Positions 18,339-28,132 of a stretch of 64,000 nucleotides of DNA are shown here, piece by piece; within the stretch, counting starts at the first letter, position 1, and every line of letters starts with the position of its first letter. Source of the stretch: Rhizorhabdus phycosphaerae (GTDB lineage Bacteria; Pseudomonadota; Alphaproteobacteria; Sphingomonadales; Sphingomonadaceae). The notes below the pieces were generated by a model that did not search any database, was not told where the DNA came from, and worked only from the letters and a program-made list of their open reading frames with translations. The translations under genes were made by a program, and so were the position numbers. The stretch covers positions 124,001 through 188,000 of the forward strand of contig NZ_CP049107.1 in assembly GCF_011044255.1 (NCBI RefSeq). The letters run 5' to 3'.

Positions 18339-19748
18339 TTATCGCGCCAGATCGGTGATCAGCGTCCGCATGAGCGCAAGGGCCGGGTCCAGGCTGGCGA
18401 TCGGCGCCCGCTCGTTGAGGCCATGCGCGAAATCATCCTCTGGTCGCAGGAACATGCCCAGCACGCCATAGCTCGGCACGCCCTTTGCCCGGAAGTAGAG
18501 ACTGTCGGTCGCCCCGGCGGACATAACGCCCGATATCGGCAGGCCGGGATAGCTGAGGTCTATTCCCTTGCGAACGGCCTTCATCAGATCGGAACGCAGC
18601 GGCGATGCATCACTGGCGAGGGGGGCGCCCAATGTCGTGATCGTCGCTTTGTCGTCCGCCGCCACAACCCGCAGCCTGTCGCGCACGCTTTCGACAGACT
18701 CGCCGGGAAAAATGCGGCAATTGACCGACAGCGTCGCCTTTTGCGGCAAGGCATTGAGGGCATGGCCTCCCGAAATCATCGTCGGCACACAGGTCGTGCC
18801 GGTCTGGCCCACCCATTCGGGATCGGCGCGCAGTTTCGCGAGAGCGGCTTTATCGTCTGGGTTCTTCGCGAAGTTTTGAAGGGCCGCTCCCATCTCGCCG
18901 CCCAGCTTTTCGCCTGCCTGCTGCAGATAGGAGGCGGTCAGGTCGTTGGTGCGCGCCGGAAATCGATAGGCAGCGATCCGCTGGGCGATCGCCGCTACAT
19001 CGGCAATGGCGTTGGACGGGCCGGGACGGCTCGAATGCCCGCCGGGATTGGTGACGGTAAACTCGAAATCCGCATAGGTCTTCTCGGCGCCCTGGACATA
19101 GAAGGCGACTGGCTTGCCCTGTTCGTCGAGCTGGCCGCCTCCGCCATCGGCGTTGAGCAGGAGCTCGCCTTCCCCGGCGTATCGCTCGGCAAGGCGCGCC
19201 GTCGTGGCCATGTCGGTCTCCTCATCGCCCGACAGCAGCAGCAGGATGTCGCGCCGCGGCTTGAAGCCTTCGCGCTTGAGCTGGAGCAGAGTAGAAACCA
19301 GAACGGCGTCGCCGAACTTCATGTCGAGCGAACCGCGCCCATAGACGAAGCCCTTTTCCTCGACCGGGGTGAAGGGATCGCGAGTCCAGTCGGATGTCCG
19401 CGCCTCGACGACGTCCATATGGCCGGACAGCAGGATGGCCTTGTCTTTCCCCTTGGCGGTCCCGCGATAGCGCGCGGCGAGCGAGACCGCGTCGCCTTGC
19501 CCCTCGATCACGATGTCGTCGGCGGCAAAGCCAGCCTCGCGCAGCTGTGAGGCAATATAGTCGGCCATGCGCCGCATCTCGCCCCGGCCCTGCACCGTCG
19601 GAATGGCGATCATCGCCTTCCAGATCTTGAGCGCTTCGGCATGCTGGGCTGGAGCTATGGTTCCGGTCGCGGCGGAGACCTTTGCAGGCAGCAGGGCCAG
19701 CGGCGCTACAGCGGCCAGGAATGGGATGATCTTCCGAAAAGCGAACAT
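18339..19748 (-). CDS. Exported M20 family metallopeptidase
   Basis: Zinc-dependent peptidase of 469 residues with an N-terminal signal peptide (to about residue 26, ending KVSA). Metal ligands of the M20 family are visible: SGHMDVV near 107-113, GRGSLDMKFG near 136-145, LLSGDEETD near 170-178 with the catalytic Glu, and the dimerisation domain with NPGGHSSRP near 234-242. The last His ligand lies in the C-terminal FAHGLNER. Being exported, it probably trims di- or oligopeptides in the periplasm. It is transcribed alone. Confidence 0.9.
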   Translation of the reverse strand: MFAFRKIIPFLAAVAPLALLPAKVSAATGTIAPAQHAEALKIWKAMIAIPTVQGRGEMRRMADYIASQLREAGFAADDIVIEGQGDAVSLAARYRGTAKGKDKAILLSGHMDVVEARTSDWTRDPFTPVEEKGFVYGRGSLDMKFGDAVLVSTLLQLKREGFKPRRDILLLLSGDEETDMATTARLAERYAGEGELLLNADGGGGQLDEQGKPVAFYVQGAEKTYADFEFTVTNPGGHSSRPGPSNAIADVAAIAQRIAAYRFPARTNDLTASYLQQAGEKLGGEMGAALQNFAKNPDDKAALAKLRADPEWVGQTGTTCVPTMISGGHALNALPQKATLSVNCRIFPGESVESVRDRLRVVAADDKATITTLGAPLASDASPLRSDLMKAVRKGIDLSYPGLPISGVMSAGATDSLYFRAKGVPSYGVLGMFLRPEDDFAHGLNERAPIASLDPALALMRTLITDLAR

Positions 19749-19806
19749 GGCGGGCGCTGACCTCGTCGAAGCTGGTATACGACAGTGAGCGAGCGACCCG
19801 TTTCCG

Positions 19807-21372
19807 TCAATCGCGCTCGCCGCGCGCGGCGTCGACGATCCGGCGGAACTTGCGTCGCCAGCGCCCCCGGTTGCGCTCGCGCCGCAGCCGTCGCCGCTCG
19901 CGAATAGTGTCGATCAATTGATGGGTTCCGCGCCGCAGAAATCCCCGAAAAAGTCCCCGGCTCGACAGGGGTTCGAAGCGCTCGTCGACCGACTCCGGGT
20001 CGAGGAGTCCGCTGGCGCCGATCGCATAGGTGGTGTCGTTGACCTTCTCGGGTTCGAAGGGATTCAGCGTCTTGCCCGACCCGCGCAGGCATTCGATCGT
20101 CCCGATCAGCGATCCGGTTCGCTGAAAGGCGTCTCGTACCGCCTGTTCGGTGGTGCCGAGATGTTCGGCGAGGAGCCGCTCGCGCAGGCTGGTGATCGCA
20201 GGATCGGGCTGCCCGTTCGCGCTTCGGTCGATCGCGATATCGCATTCGCTGTCGAGCCCCATCGAGCGGTTGTTCATGTTGGAGGACCCGACGCGCAGGA
20301 TGACGTCGTCGACGATCATCAGCTTGGAATGGACATAGATATGCCGTCCGGCCGCAGTGACCGGCGTGTAGATCTGGAAGCGATCGTCGCGGTCGATCTC
20401 GGCGAGCGCATAGAAGAGCTCGGCCCGCGCGCTGCCCATGACGGCTTCCTGCAACCAGCCGTCGGCGCTGACCGGATTGATGATGACGATCTCCGGGCCA
20501 TCAGTCTCCTCGAGCCGTTTCGCTATCGCTTCGGCTACGCGCCGCGACGCAAAATATTGATTGTCGGCATAGATGAATCGACGCGCGCGGGCGATCATGT
20601 CGACGTAGAGCCGCTCGATTTCGCGCACCTCTTCATGATCGTCGGCGCGCGGCTCAGTCCGCGCGATGGCGACGTCGATGTCACGGTGCAACGGTTCGAC
20701 TATAGCTGGCCAACTGGTGTCATGGGGTGTCGGCTCGGGCAGATGCTTGCCCGTCGCGCGATGCCAGCGGGTGCGCGCAAGATCACCCAAAGCCTTTGCA
20801 ACCGGCCCCTCGACCAGTCCGGCGGTGTCGTGCCATGGCCGATAGGGATTTCCGTTCGGCCGAACGCGCCGCGGATCGCCGTCGATATGATCGGGTGTGT
20901 CCCAGCGATCGGAGGTCATGTCGATCCCGCCGCACATCGCCAGGCTGTCGTCGACGACGAGCAGTTTCTGGTGATGGGTGCCGCCGATCGGATGGCTGCT
21001 GTCAAAGCGTATGGAAACATGGCGGCTCAGCCGCCAGCGGGCGAGGGTGAACACCGACAGGCCACGGCCGAGCATCTTCAGGAAGCCCATGTTCCAGATC
21101 AGGAGGTTGATCCGGAGCTCGGGCCGCCGCTTCGCGAGCCAGGGGATGAACTCCGCAAGGCAGTTCGGCTCCTCGCGATCGGCGGCGTCAGGGTCCAGCA
21201 GGATGCGCGGATCGACATCCCAGCCGACGAGGATGATCTGCTCGCGCGCCGCCATCATCGCGTCGCGGGCCACGCGGAAATAATCGGCGGCGTCGATGAT
21301 CACGCCGAAACGGTTCGCACGTTCGACCTGCCAGCAATTGTCATCCGTCCGGAAAAGGTCGCTCGACATCAT
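19807..21372 (-). CDS. Phospholipase D family protein
   Basis: Protein of 521 residues with two HxKxxxxD motifs: HHQKLLVVDDSLAMCGGIDM near 131-150 and HSKLMIVDDVILRVGSSNMNNRS near 350-372. The two half-sites together form one active site that cleaves or transfers phosphatidyl groups through a phospho-histidine. No membrane helices precede the first domain, so this is the PLD type rather than cardiolipin synthase with N-terminal anchors. The C-terminal 30 residues are strongly basic (RERRRLRRERNRGRWRRK), fitting contact with acidic lipid. It lies 123 bases after the glycosyltransferase genes. Confidence 0.88.
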   Translation of the reverse strand: MMSSDLFRTDDNCWQVERANRFGVIIDAADYFRVARDAMMAAREQIILVGWDVDPRILLDPDAADREEPNCLAEFIPWLAKRRPELRINLLIWNMGFLKMLGRGLSVFTLARWRLSRHVSIRFDSSHPIGGTHHQKLLVVDDSLAMCGGIDMTSDRWDTPDHIDGDPRRVRPNGNPYRPWHDTAGLVEGPVAKALGDLARTRWHRATGKHLPEPTPHDTSWPAIVEPLHRDIDVAIARTEPRADDHEEVREIERLYVDMIARARRFIYADNQYFASRRVAEAIAKRLEETDGPEIVIINPVSADGWLQEAVMGSARAELFYALAEIDRDDRFQIYTPVTAAGRHIYVHSKLMIVDDVILRVGSSNMNNRSMGLDSECDIAIDRSANGQPDPAITSLRERLLAEHLGTTEQAVRDAFQRTGSLIGTIECLRGSGKTLNPFEPEKVNDTTYAIGASGLLDPESVDERFEPLSSRGLFRGFLRRGTHQLIDTIRERRRLRRERNRGRWRRKFRRIVDAARGERD

Positions 21373-21495
21373 AGCCTTGTTTTCGATCGCCGTGAGGCAA
21401 GCGGCAGTCCGTCCCCGTCAGCGTCAACGCCGAAACGAACGGCTGGTGCCATGGCAATGTTCACCCGGTCGCAAAGTTGCTCCGGCTGGGCCGAT

Positions 21496-22647
21496 TCAGG
21501 CGGCGACCGAAACGACCCTCTTGCGCGGTCGGCGCCAGACCAGGCTAGTCGCCGCCGAGAAGTTGAATACCGCGCCCATGATCGCGCCCGCCAGACCGGC
21601 GAGAGACCAGTTGCCGAACTGGTGGATCGCGATCTCCGCCACGCCGACATTGGCGAGGGCGCCAAAGCTGCAGACGACGCAGAACAGGATCAGGCCGGCA
21701 AGGAAGGAGAGGCCGGTCAAGCGGCGGTCGCGATAGGTGAACTCGTTGTTCATGACGAAGTTCGACACCATCGCGATGAAGGTTGCGGTGAGCTGCGCCG
21801 CGATGAAGGTGAAGCCGGCCAGTTTCAGGCCGTTGAGGATGGCGAGGTGGACCAGCAGACCGAAGCCGCCGACGATGCTGAACAGCGCGAAGCGGGGCGG
21901 GATCAGCCCATGAGTCAGCTTCTCGATGATCAGGAACAGGAACTGAGCGAGCACCATCACGCTGATCTTGCTCTCACCCTCCTGCCGCGCGCGGAAGACA
22001 TAGGGGACTTCCTCGATCTTCAGCGGGGTGTGCGACGAGCTGATGATGTCGAGCAGGATCTTGTACCCCTGTTGAGACAGGTCATAGATCACGCTGGCGA
22101 AGATCTCGCGGCGGACCATGAAGAAACCGCTCATCGGATCGCTCGTTTGATTGCCGACCAACATGCCGGCCATGCGCGTGGCGAAGTCGCTCATCTTCGC
22201 GCGCGTGGCGTCCCACTCGCCGATGCCGCCACCCTCGGCATAGCGGGTCGCGACGACGATGTCGGCGCCGGTCGAGGTCAGCTTCTCGTACATCTGTTTC
22301 AGGATGCGCTCGTCATGCTGGAAGTCGGCATCCATGACGGCGATCGCGCTGCCGTTCGCAACCAGTGCGCCCTCGATCACCGCCGAGGACAGGCCACGCC
22401 GACCGACGCGGCGGAGGCAGCGCAGCCGCGGCTCCTCGCGCGCCAGGCGCGACACCTCGGCGAAGGTCTGATCGGGGCTGTCATCGTCGACGATGATGAT
22501 TTCCCACGGAATGTCGCCGAGCGCCGAGCGCACCGCTTCGACCAGCGGCGCGATATTGGCCTTCTCGTTATAGGTCGGGATGACCAGCGAGACGTCGGGC
22601 GCCGACAGCTTGCGGCGCGGCGCCTTCTTGGTTTCGATCATGCTCAT
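21496..22647 (-). CDS. Glycosyltransferase family 2 fused to a GtrA domain
   Basis: Two-domain membrane protein of 383 residues. Residues 1-240 form a GT-A domain of the dolichyl/undecaprenyl-phosphate sugar transferase type: SLVIPTYNEKANI, IIVDDDSPDQT and AVMDADFQHDE with the metal-binding DxD. Residues 245-375 contain four hydrophobic helices matching GtrA, a family thought to flip polyprenyl-phosphate-linked sugars. The fusion suggests it both loads a sugar on the lipid carrier and helps translocate it. It is the last gene of the polysaccharide cassette, 17 bases after the membrane protein gene. Confidence 0.9.
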   Translation of the reverse strand: MSMIETKKAPRRKLSAPDVSLVIPTYNEKANIAPLVEAVRSALGDIPWEIIIVDDDSPDQTFAEVSRLAREEPRLRCLRRVGRRGLSSAVIEGALVANGSAIAVMDADFQHDERILKQMYEKLTSTGADIVVATRYAEGGGIGEWDATRAKMSDFATRMAGMLVGNQTSDPMSGFFMVRREIFASVIYDLSQQGYKILLDIISSSHTPLKIEEVPYVFRARQEGESKISVMVLAQFLFLIIEKLTHGLIPPRFALFSIVGGFGLLVHLAILNGLKLAGFTFIAAQLTATFIAMVSNFVMNNEFTYRDRRLTGLSFLAGLILFCVVCSFGALANVGVAEIAIHQFGNWSLAGLAGAIMGAVFNFSAATSLVWRRPRKRVVSVAA

Positions 22648-22664
22648 CGTGCAGCCCCCACTGA

Positions 22665-24230
22665 CTATCCCCTCGGACCCGCCTTAGCAGCGGAAGATGT
22701 TTTCTGTCGAACGATCGCGTACAGCGCCGACCGGTCGTCCGACCAGACCGGGCGTAGCCAGTCCGCCCTGGGGCGATTGGCCGGATCGACCCCCAGCAGC
22801 CAGAGATGGTCGAAGGCGCCGCGCGGGATCTGCGCGATGCGGTCGGCGAGGAGCGGTTCGGGCCGCTCGCATCCGGGCAGGCGCACCTGTGCGCTGCTGT
22901 GATAGGCGAAGTCGCGCGGTATGGATGGCCCCACCGCCACCAGCTGCGCGCCCGGCATGTCGAACTGGTCGTTGACGAAGGCATCGCGTCGGACGATCGC
23001 CATGCTCGGCAGATGAATGATGCGGGGCACGTTCCAGCCGCGCGGGCAGGGCGGGGCGACCAGGGCGACGACGCGTGCACCGCGCGGGATGCTGGGAAGC
23101 ACTTTCAGCCAGCGCGCATGATCCTCGGCATAGCGCGCATAGCTGATCGTCGTCGCCACGCTGCGCGCGGTCACGAAGGCCAGTGCGAGCAGGGCGATGG
23201 CCGACGCGGCCGTCCGTCCCCAGGCCGGCCGGGGCGCGAGGGCGAGCAGGCCGATGGCGAGCATCAGCGGCGCGATCCGCATGTCGGCATAGATCAGGCC
23301 GAAAAAGGCATAGGGAATGAAGATGTAGAAGGCCGCCATGACGAGGAAGACGAGCAGCAGGCGCCGGCTCATCCGCATCACGCCGACGAGCCCTAGCCCG
23401 ATCAGCCCCATGCAGAACAGCGCCGACAGACCCTCCCATTTGACCCAGCGATCGCGCATCGCGCTTTCGATCCAGCCCCATTTGTCGAAGAGGGCGAAAA
23501 AGGCGCTCGTCTCTCCCTGGTTGTCGCCGCTGCGCCACGCGACGATCGGGATAAGCGGCAGGGCGAGCAGCAGGCATTCGAGGACCACCGCGCGCACCAT
23601 TGCGAGGCTGATCCTCCAGCTCGTGACATGGCGGTAGAGCGCGTTGCCGACGACGAGCAGGCCGAAGACGACCCAGCCGAAGATATGCGCGAAATAGATG
23701 AGCAGGCTGCCGAGCAGGATCAGCGTTCGCCAGACCGCCGGTAGCTTGAGCCGCTGATAGCGCAGCACGAGGCCGAACAGCAGAAAGGCGAGGGCAGCGC
23801 CCAGCGAGAAATTGATGAAGCCGTAGTGGAAGGCGTAATTGTAGATCAGCGGCAGGGCGAAGGCTGCCGAGGCAGGCAGCTCGCCATGCGCCTCGCGTGC
23901 GATCAGCAGCAGTCCGCCGGCGGAGAGCAACGGGATCAGGATGACCACCAGCTTCGTCGCCGGCTCCACCCCCATCAGCGGCTGCAGCACATAGACCAGC
24001 GCGTCGACCCCGAGATTGCCGACCGGCATCCAGTCGATCGAGAAGATCGAGGAAAGCGTCGACGCACCCGCCATGCCGGCCTGGATATGGAAACGCCCCA
24101 TATGCGTCGGCACGTCGTCGAGCGGGGGGAAGGGTGGCCACAGCAAAGGCAGCGCCATGAGCAGCAGCAGCAGCGCCACATAGGTCTTCGACTGCCACCA
24201 ATTCGCTTGTTTGCCGCGTTTGTTCGTCAT
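22665..24230 (-). CDS. Multi-pass membrane protein of the polysaccharide cassette
   Basis: Integral membrane protein of 521 residues with about ten hydrophobic segments between residues 15 and 390 and a soluble C-terminal domain of about 130 residues (ARVVALVAPPCPRGWNVPRI to the end). The periplasmic loop after helix 1 has PPLDDVPTHMGRFHIQ, resembling the acidic loop of GT-C glycosyltransferases. I recognise no named family; an undecaprenyl-linked glycosyltransferase is plausible from neighbours on both sides. The ATG at 24230 overlaps the upstream stop (ATGA). Confidence 0.75.
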   Translation of the reverse strand: MTNKRGKQANWWQSKTYVALLLLLMALPLLWPPFPPLDDVPTHMGRFHIQAGMAGASTLSSIFSIDWMPVGNLGVDALVYVLQPLMGVEPATKLVVILIPLLSAGGLLLIAREAHGELPASAAFALPLIYNYAFHYGFINFSLGAALAFLLFGLVLRYQRLKLPAVWRTLILLGSLLIYFAHIFGWVVFGLLVVGNALYRHVTSWRISLAMVRAVVLECLLLALPLIPIVAWRSGDNQGETSAFFALFDKWGWIESAMRDRWVKWEGLSALFCMGLIGLGLVGVMRMSRRLLLVFLVMAAFYIFIPYAFFGLIYADMRIAPLMLAIGLLALAPRPAWGRTAASAIALLALAFVTARSVATTISYARYAEDHARWLKVLPSIPRGARVVALVAPPCPRGWNVPRIIHLPSMAIVRRDAFVNDQFDMPGAQLVAVGPSIPRDFAYHSSAQVRLPGCERPEPLLADRIAQIPRGAFDHLWLLGVDPANRPRADWLRPVWSDDRSALYAIVRQKTSSAAKAGPRG

Positions 24231-25426
24231 CGGACCGCCTCGAGAAATCTGCGCGCGGTTGCGTCCCATCCCAGCGTCCGCGCCCGCGCGAGCCCGGCCT
24301 GTTCCATTGCGACGCGCGCGTCCGGGTCGCTCAGCAAGCGACGCAGCGCCGCCGCGATCGATGCGGGGTCGTCACCGTCGACCAGCAGCCCCGTCACGCC
24401 GTCGACCACCGCGTCGGTTGCGCCGCCCGCGCGTCCGCCGATGACCGCCTTGCCGCAGGCATTGGCCTCGAGGAAGATCAGTCCGAAGCCTTCGGTGTCC
24501 CCATCGGGCAAGGTGCGGTTCGGCATCGCGAACAGCGTGCAGGCCCCGTAGAGCCCGACCAGCGTCGCATCGTCGACAGCACCCCGGAAGCGGATCCGCG
24601 GCGCGGCCGGAGAGGCGGCCGCCAGCGCCCGCAGCCGTTGCTCTTCCGGTCCCTTGCCGGCGATTACCAGATCGACCTCGGGAAAATCACCGGCGATCAG
24701 AGCGAACGCCTCGATCAGCCGGTCGAAGCCTTTCCGCTCGATCAGCCGCCCCACCGCGAGGACGAAGGGCTTGTCGTCGCTCCCGACCGTTCCCGGCTGG
24801 AACCGATCGAGATCGACCCCCGGCGTGACGAGGTCGATCCGTTCGGGCGCAACGCCGAAATCGCTCATCAGCCGGTCGCGCGTGAAGCTGGATACGGTGA
24901 TGACGTGGTCGGCTGCGCGAAGCGCCGGCCCGCGCAGGCGGGCGAGGCGGTTGTAGGTCTTCTGCACGACCTCTTCGCCATGGGTGTAGAGGATGATGCG
25001 CCATGGCGAGAAAAGCCCGAGCAGGATGGCGAGCCAGCCGAGCCCCTGCAACTCGCCCACGACGATCGCGCTCGCGCGGATGCGCGTTGCGAGAAACAGG
25101 ACGCGCAGCAGCACGTAGAGCATGACCGGCAGGTCGACGAGCAGCAGGTCGAGCAGGCCGATGCGGCGACGGAATGCCTCGATGCGCGGCGGACGCAGCC
25201 AGGCGATGCGATGGATCGGATAGCTCTTCCCGGCGTCGCTCTCTCGCCAGCCCGCAATCGGCTTGCCTTCGTCCGCGTCACGCCAGGCGGTGAGCACGTG
25301 AAGGCGCGGTGCGCAGGCGCGCGCGAGACGGTCATAGACCATTGGCGTGCCGCCCACGAGCGGGGGCAGGGCGTTGGCGACGAGCAGGATCGGCCGGTCG
25401 TCGCTCAATGCCGGGCGACCTTCCAC
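24227..25426 (-). CDS. Glycosyltransferase family 4 (GT-B)
   Basis: Cytoplasmic or membrane-associated glycosyltransferase of 399 residues. The N-terminal domain starts with ILLVANALPPLVGGTPMVYDRLA; the C-terminal donor-binding domain has VLAVGRLIERKGFDRLIEAF near 232-251, LVIAGKGPEEQRL and the family EX7E stretch with FGLIFLEANACGKAVIGGRAGG. A hydrophobic segment near 80-100 may anchor it. The start at 25426 overlaps the flippase gene by 22 bases; TTG at 25409 (overlapping the flippase stop as TTGA) is an alternative. Donor and acceptor are not predictable. Confidence 0.88.
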   Translation of the reverse strand: MEGRPALSDDRPILLVANALPPLVGGTPMVYDRLARACAPRLHVLTAWRDADEGKPIAGWRESDAGKSYPIHRIAWLRPPRIEAFRRRIGLLDLLLVDLPVMLYVLLRVLFLATRIRASAIVVGELQGLGWLAILLGLFSPWRIILYTHGEEVVQKTYNRLARLRGPALRAADHVITVSSFTRDRLMSDFGVAPERIDLVTPGVDLDRFQPGTVGSDDKPFVLAVGRLIERKGFDRLIEAFALIAGDFPEVDLVIAGKGPEEQRLRALAAASPAAPRIRFRGAVDDATLVGLYGACTLFAMPNRTLPDGDTEGFGLIFLEANACGKAVIGGRAGGATDAVVDGVTGLLVDGDDPASIAAALRRLLSDPDARVAMEQAGLARARTLGWDATARRFLEAVR

Positions 25427-26838
25427 AGGGCGGTGAGCACCGACCGCTGGAACAGGAACACCGCAGCCAGCCAGACAAGCGCCAAAAGGCCTGCGGCCTC
25501 GAACACGGCGAGGATGGGGTGCGGCGGGATGCCGCCGCCCCGTGCGACATCAATGGCAATACCCGCAGCGCCGACGACCGCGCAGATCGCCGCCGAGGGA
25601 AGGAGGCTCGCCAGCATCTCTCGCAGCGAGAACAGGCCGAGCGCCATGCCCAGCCGGATTGCGGCGGCGGCATAGACCAGCGAGACCCCTATTGTACCGA
25701 TCGCGACATAGACGATGTTGGTCCAGCTCAGCATCGCCAGCATGGCGACGCGCGCCGCCTGTTCGGCAAGGCCGAGCACGAACAGCTCGCGCGCCTTGCC
25801 GAGCCCCGACAGCGATGCGTTGAGCACGACGAACTGCCCGGTTATCGCCGCTGCGATGCATAGCCAGGGCGCGGGTGCGATCGACGACTGCCACTGCCAG
25901 CCATAGAGGCCGATCAGGATCGGTGCGGACTGGGTCGCGATGCCGATCAGGATCGGGGAGAATATGCAGCCGAACAGCCGCATCCGCACCAGCAGCGTCG
26001 CATGGGCGTCGATCCCGCTGCGCAGCTCGTGCGCGACCAGCGGCGACAATATGCTGAGCACCGGCGGTGCGGCATAGTTCCACAACATGCGCGGCAGCAT
26101 CTCCGCCCGGTCGAGAAAGGCTGCGGGCGCAATCCCCAGCGAGCGGCCGACGAACAGTTCGTTCAGTCGGGGCCCGACCTGCCCGAGCAGGACCCCGCCC
26201 AGCACCCAGCCGGTGAAGGAGGAGATCGAGCGCCAATGGGACAGCGACGGACGCCACACGAAGTCGGGCGGACGCGCGATCACCGACAGGCCGAGTGCCA
26301 CCGCCCCGTTGACGACCGATCCATAGGCCATGGCGAGGCTGCCCCAGCCGGCATAGGCCAGCCCCACCGAGGTCGCAGCTCCCGCCGCCGCGCCGGCCAG
26401 CGTCGCGAGGAGGATGGTCTTGAAGCGCAGCGCGCGGGTGAGCAGGCCGTGGCTCAGCACCTGATAGGGCGCCATCAGATAAGACAGGGTGACGATGCGC
26501 AGCACGTCGGCGATGGTCGGTTCGCGGTAGAAGGCGGCAATCGCGGGCGCGGCAAGGAAAATGAGCCCGGCGAAGGCGAAGCTCGTCAGCATCGCCATGC
26601 CAAGGGCTGTGCGCACCATCGGCCGGTCGAGCCGGGGCGCGGCGATCAGGAACATGTTGACCCCGGCGCTGCGCAGCGTGGCCGCGATCACCACGGCGGC
26701 GAGCGCGATCGAGAAGGCGCCGAGCTCGTGCGGCGACAAGAGCCGCGCGACGATCAGGCTCGCCGAAAAGTCGATCACGAACTGGACGATCGTCTGGATG
26801 CCGACGATCCGCGCCATCGCGCTGCCGCTCATGCTCAT
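25405..26838 (-). CDS. Oligosaccharide flippase (Wzx/MOP family)
   Basis: Inner-membrane protein of 477 residues with 12-14 hydrophobic helices. The first helix region, MARIVGIQTIVQFVIDFSASLIVARLLSPHELGAFSIAL, has the QxxxxFxxSxxVARLLxPxxxGxF pattern of polysaccharide exporters in the MVF/MOP superfamily. It should move an undecaprenyl-linked glycan across the inner membrane. First gene of a four-gene overlapping or near-overlapping unit (flippase, GT4, membrane protein, GT2-GtrA), so it probably carries the promoter in the 269-base gap to the right, where I see no other gene. Confidence 0.88.
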   Translation of the reverse strand: MSMSGSAMARIVGIQTIVQFVIDFSASLIVARLLSPHELGAFSIALAAVVIAATLRSAGVNMFLIAAPRLDRPMVRTALGMAMLTSFAFAGLIFLAAPAIAAFYREPTIADVLRIVTLSYLMAPYQVLSHGLLTRALRFKTILLATLAGAAAGAATSVGLAYAGWGSLAMAYGSVVNGAVALGLSVIARPPDFVWRPSLSHWRSISSFTGWVLGGVLLGQVGPRLNELFVGRSLGIAPAAFLDRAEMLPRMLWNYAAPPVLSILSPLVAHELRSGIDAHATLLVRMRLFGCIFSPILIGIATQSAPILIGLYGWQWQSSIAPAPWLCIAAAITGQFVVLNASLSGLGKARELFVLGLAEQAARVAMLAMLSWTNIVYVAIGTIGVSLVYAAAAIRLGMALGLFSLREMLASLLPSAAICAVVGAAGIAIDVARGGGIPPHPILAVFEAAGLLALVWLAAVFLFQRSVLTALWKVARH

Positions 26839-27107
26839 CGCGACGCTGCCTGATCGGCACGGGACGCGCGGCGTCGGCGATCGCCCGTCACTCCCCCCTT
26901 CCGATATGAACGCACGCCACCCCCCAGCCAGGCCACGGCGTCACCTTATGGAAGGCGCCGGATTTCGCCAGCGATTCATGCAGCTACGGGGGATTGGGCA
27001 GTTCTTCCTTCGCCCGCCCATATAGTATGCGAAACCAACCGGGCCGAATGGGCTTTTACTCATCGCACGGGTGCCGACGTTCCGACGTCATCAACAAGCG
27101 AGGACGC

Positions 27108-27623
27108 ATGGCAAGAAAGCTCAAGGTCTTCCGCACGGCGATTGGTTTCCACGACGCCTATGTCGCAACGCCCAGCCGCACGGCTGCGCTCGAGGCCTGG
27201 GGCAGCGACAAGAATCTTTTTGCGTCGGGCCGCGCGGAGGAGGTTACCGATCCTGCTCTGACCGCTGCGCCTCTCGCCGATCCTGGAAAGGTCGTGAAGC
27301 TGCGCCGGGGTAGCTCCGCCGACAATATGGCCGCGCTTGCCAATCCGACACCCGCGCGCCGCAGGGACATGAGGAAGCCCTCTCGGCCGCCCGCACCAAG
27401 GCCCAGTCGGGCGGCACTCGACAAGGCGGAGGCCGAACTGGAGCGGGCCGAAGCTTCGCTTGCAAGCGAGCTGGAGGCGATCGATGCCGAACTGGAGGAG
27501 CTTCGCAAACGCCGTCGTGCCCTCGTGGACGAACACAGGCAGAGAATCGGAAGGTCGCGTGACGATCTTGATGATGCGCGGGCGGACTATGAGGCGGCGG
27601 TGGCGAGGTGGCGCGAGAGCTGA
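27108..27623 (+). CDS. Conserved hypothetical coiled-coil protein
   Basis: Protein of 171 residues. The N-terminal half is conserved in style (MARKLKVFRTAIGFHDAYVATPSRTAALEAWGSD, KNLFASGRAEEV) and reads like a small domain found in sphingomonads next to unrelated genes; the middle is Pro/Arg-rich and the last 75 residues are a long charged coiled coil (KAEAELERAEASLASELEAIDAELEELRKRRR). No catalytic motif or membrane segment is visible. The ATG at 27108 has GAGG upstream; the frame is open further left but without a ribosome site. Confidence 0.75.
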   Translation: MARKLKVFRTAIGFHDAYVATPSRTAALEAWGSDKNLFASGRAEEVTDPALTAAPLADPGKVVKLRRGSSADNMAALANPTPARRRDMRKPSRPPAPRPSRAALDKAEAELERAEASLASELEAIDAELEELRKRRRALVDEHRQRIGRSRDDLDDARADYEAAVARWRES

Positions 27624-27766
27624 GGACATTCCGGCGACGCAACCGACCAGCAGATTTTCGGGGGATGCTTCCTGTTTGTCAGGATTTCGCGTGCACAATG
27701 CCGCGAATCGGCGGGCGTCGTTTCGCGTCCGCTTCCGAGCGAAACGCGCAGAGGATTGGTGCGATC

Positions 27767-28132
27767 GTGCAAGGCTGGTTCGTCGTCGATGTGGAAAAGG
27801 ATCTGAAGCTGATCCGGCTGACCATGGGTGGCTTTTTCGAGAGCGCCACGATCGTCGAGATGCGCGCGCAGTTGATCGAGGCCATCGCTACGCTGGCGTG
27901 CAAGCCTAACGATCACCTTACCTTATGCGACATACGGGACATGGACATCCAGAGTCAGGAGCGCGTCGGCGAGTTCGCAAAGCTCGTCGGCAGCGACGAT
28001 GTCCGTTCACGACGTCTGGCATTCGTGACCGCGAGAAGCCTCGCGAGGCTGCAGGCGAAACGGCTGACCTCGCGCGAGGGGGTAGAGTTTTTCGCGGAGA
28101 CGAGCGAGGCGTTCGACTGGCTGACAGCGTGA
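27767..28132 (+). CDS. STAS-like hypothetical protein
   Basis: Protein of about 121 residues (from GTG at 27767) with alternating strand and helix pattern: WFVVDVEKDLKLIRLTMGGFF, then a helix EMRAQLIEAIATL, LTLCDIRDMDI and SRRLAFVTARSLARLQAKRL. The order resembles the STAS-like fold used for anti-anti-sigma or regulatory interaction, but no phosphorylatable Ser is conserved at the expected place. Upstream in-frame ATGs at 27665 and 27698 would give longer forms. The following 261 bases up to the SDR stop hold no clear gene. Confidence 0.6.
   Translation: MQGWFVVDVEKDLKLIRLTMGGFFESATIVEMRAQLIEAIATLACKPNDHLTLCDIRDMDIQSQERVGEFAKLVGSDDVRSRRLAFVTARSLARLQAKRLTSREGVEFFAETSEAFDWLTA

Noticed and set aside
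19918-22902. Open frame of 994 residues on the plus strand
   Set aside because: It runs antisense through the phospholipase D and GT2-GtrA genes and shows no domain or signal of its own.
26002-26853. Plus-strand frame of 283 residues opposite the flippase gene
   Set aside because: The flippase on the minus strand has clear membrane helices and family motifs; the plus frame is low-complexity charged sequence.
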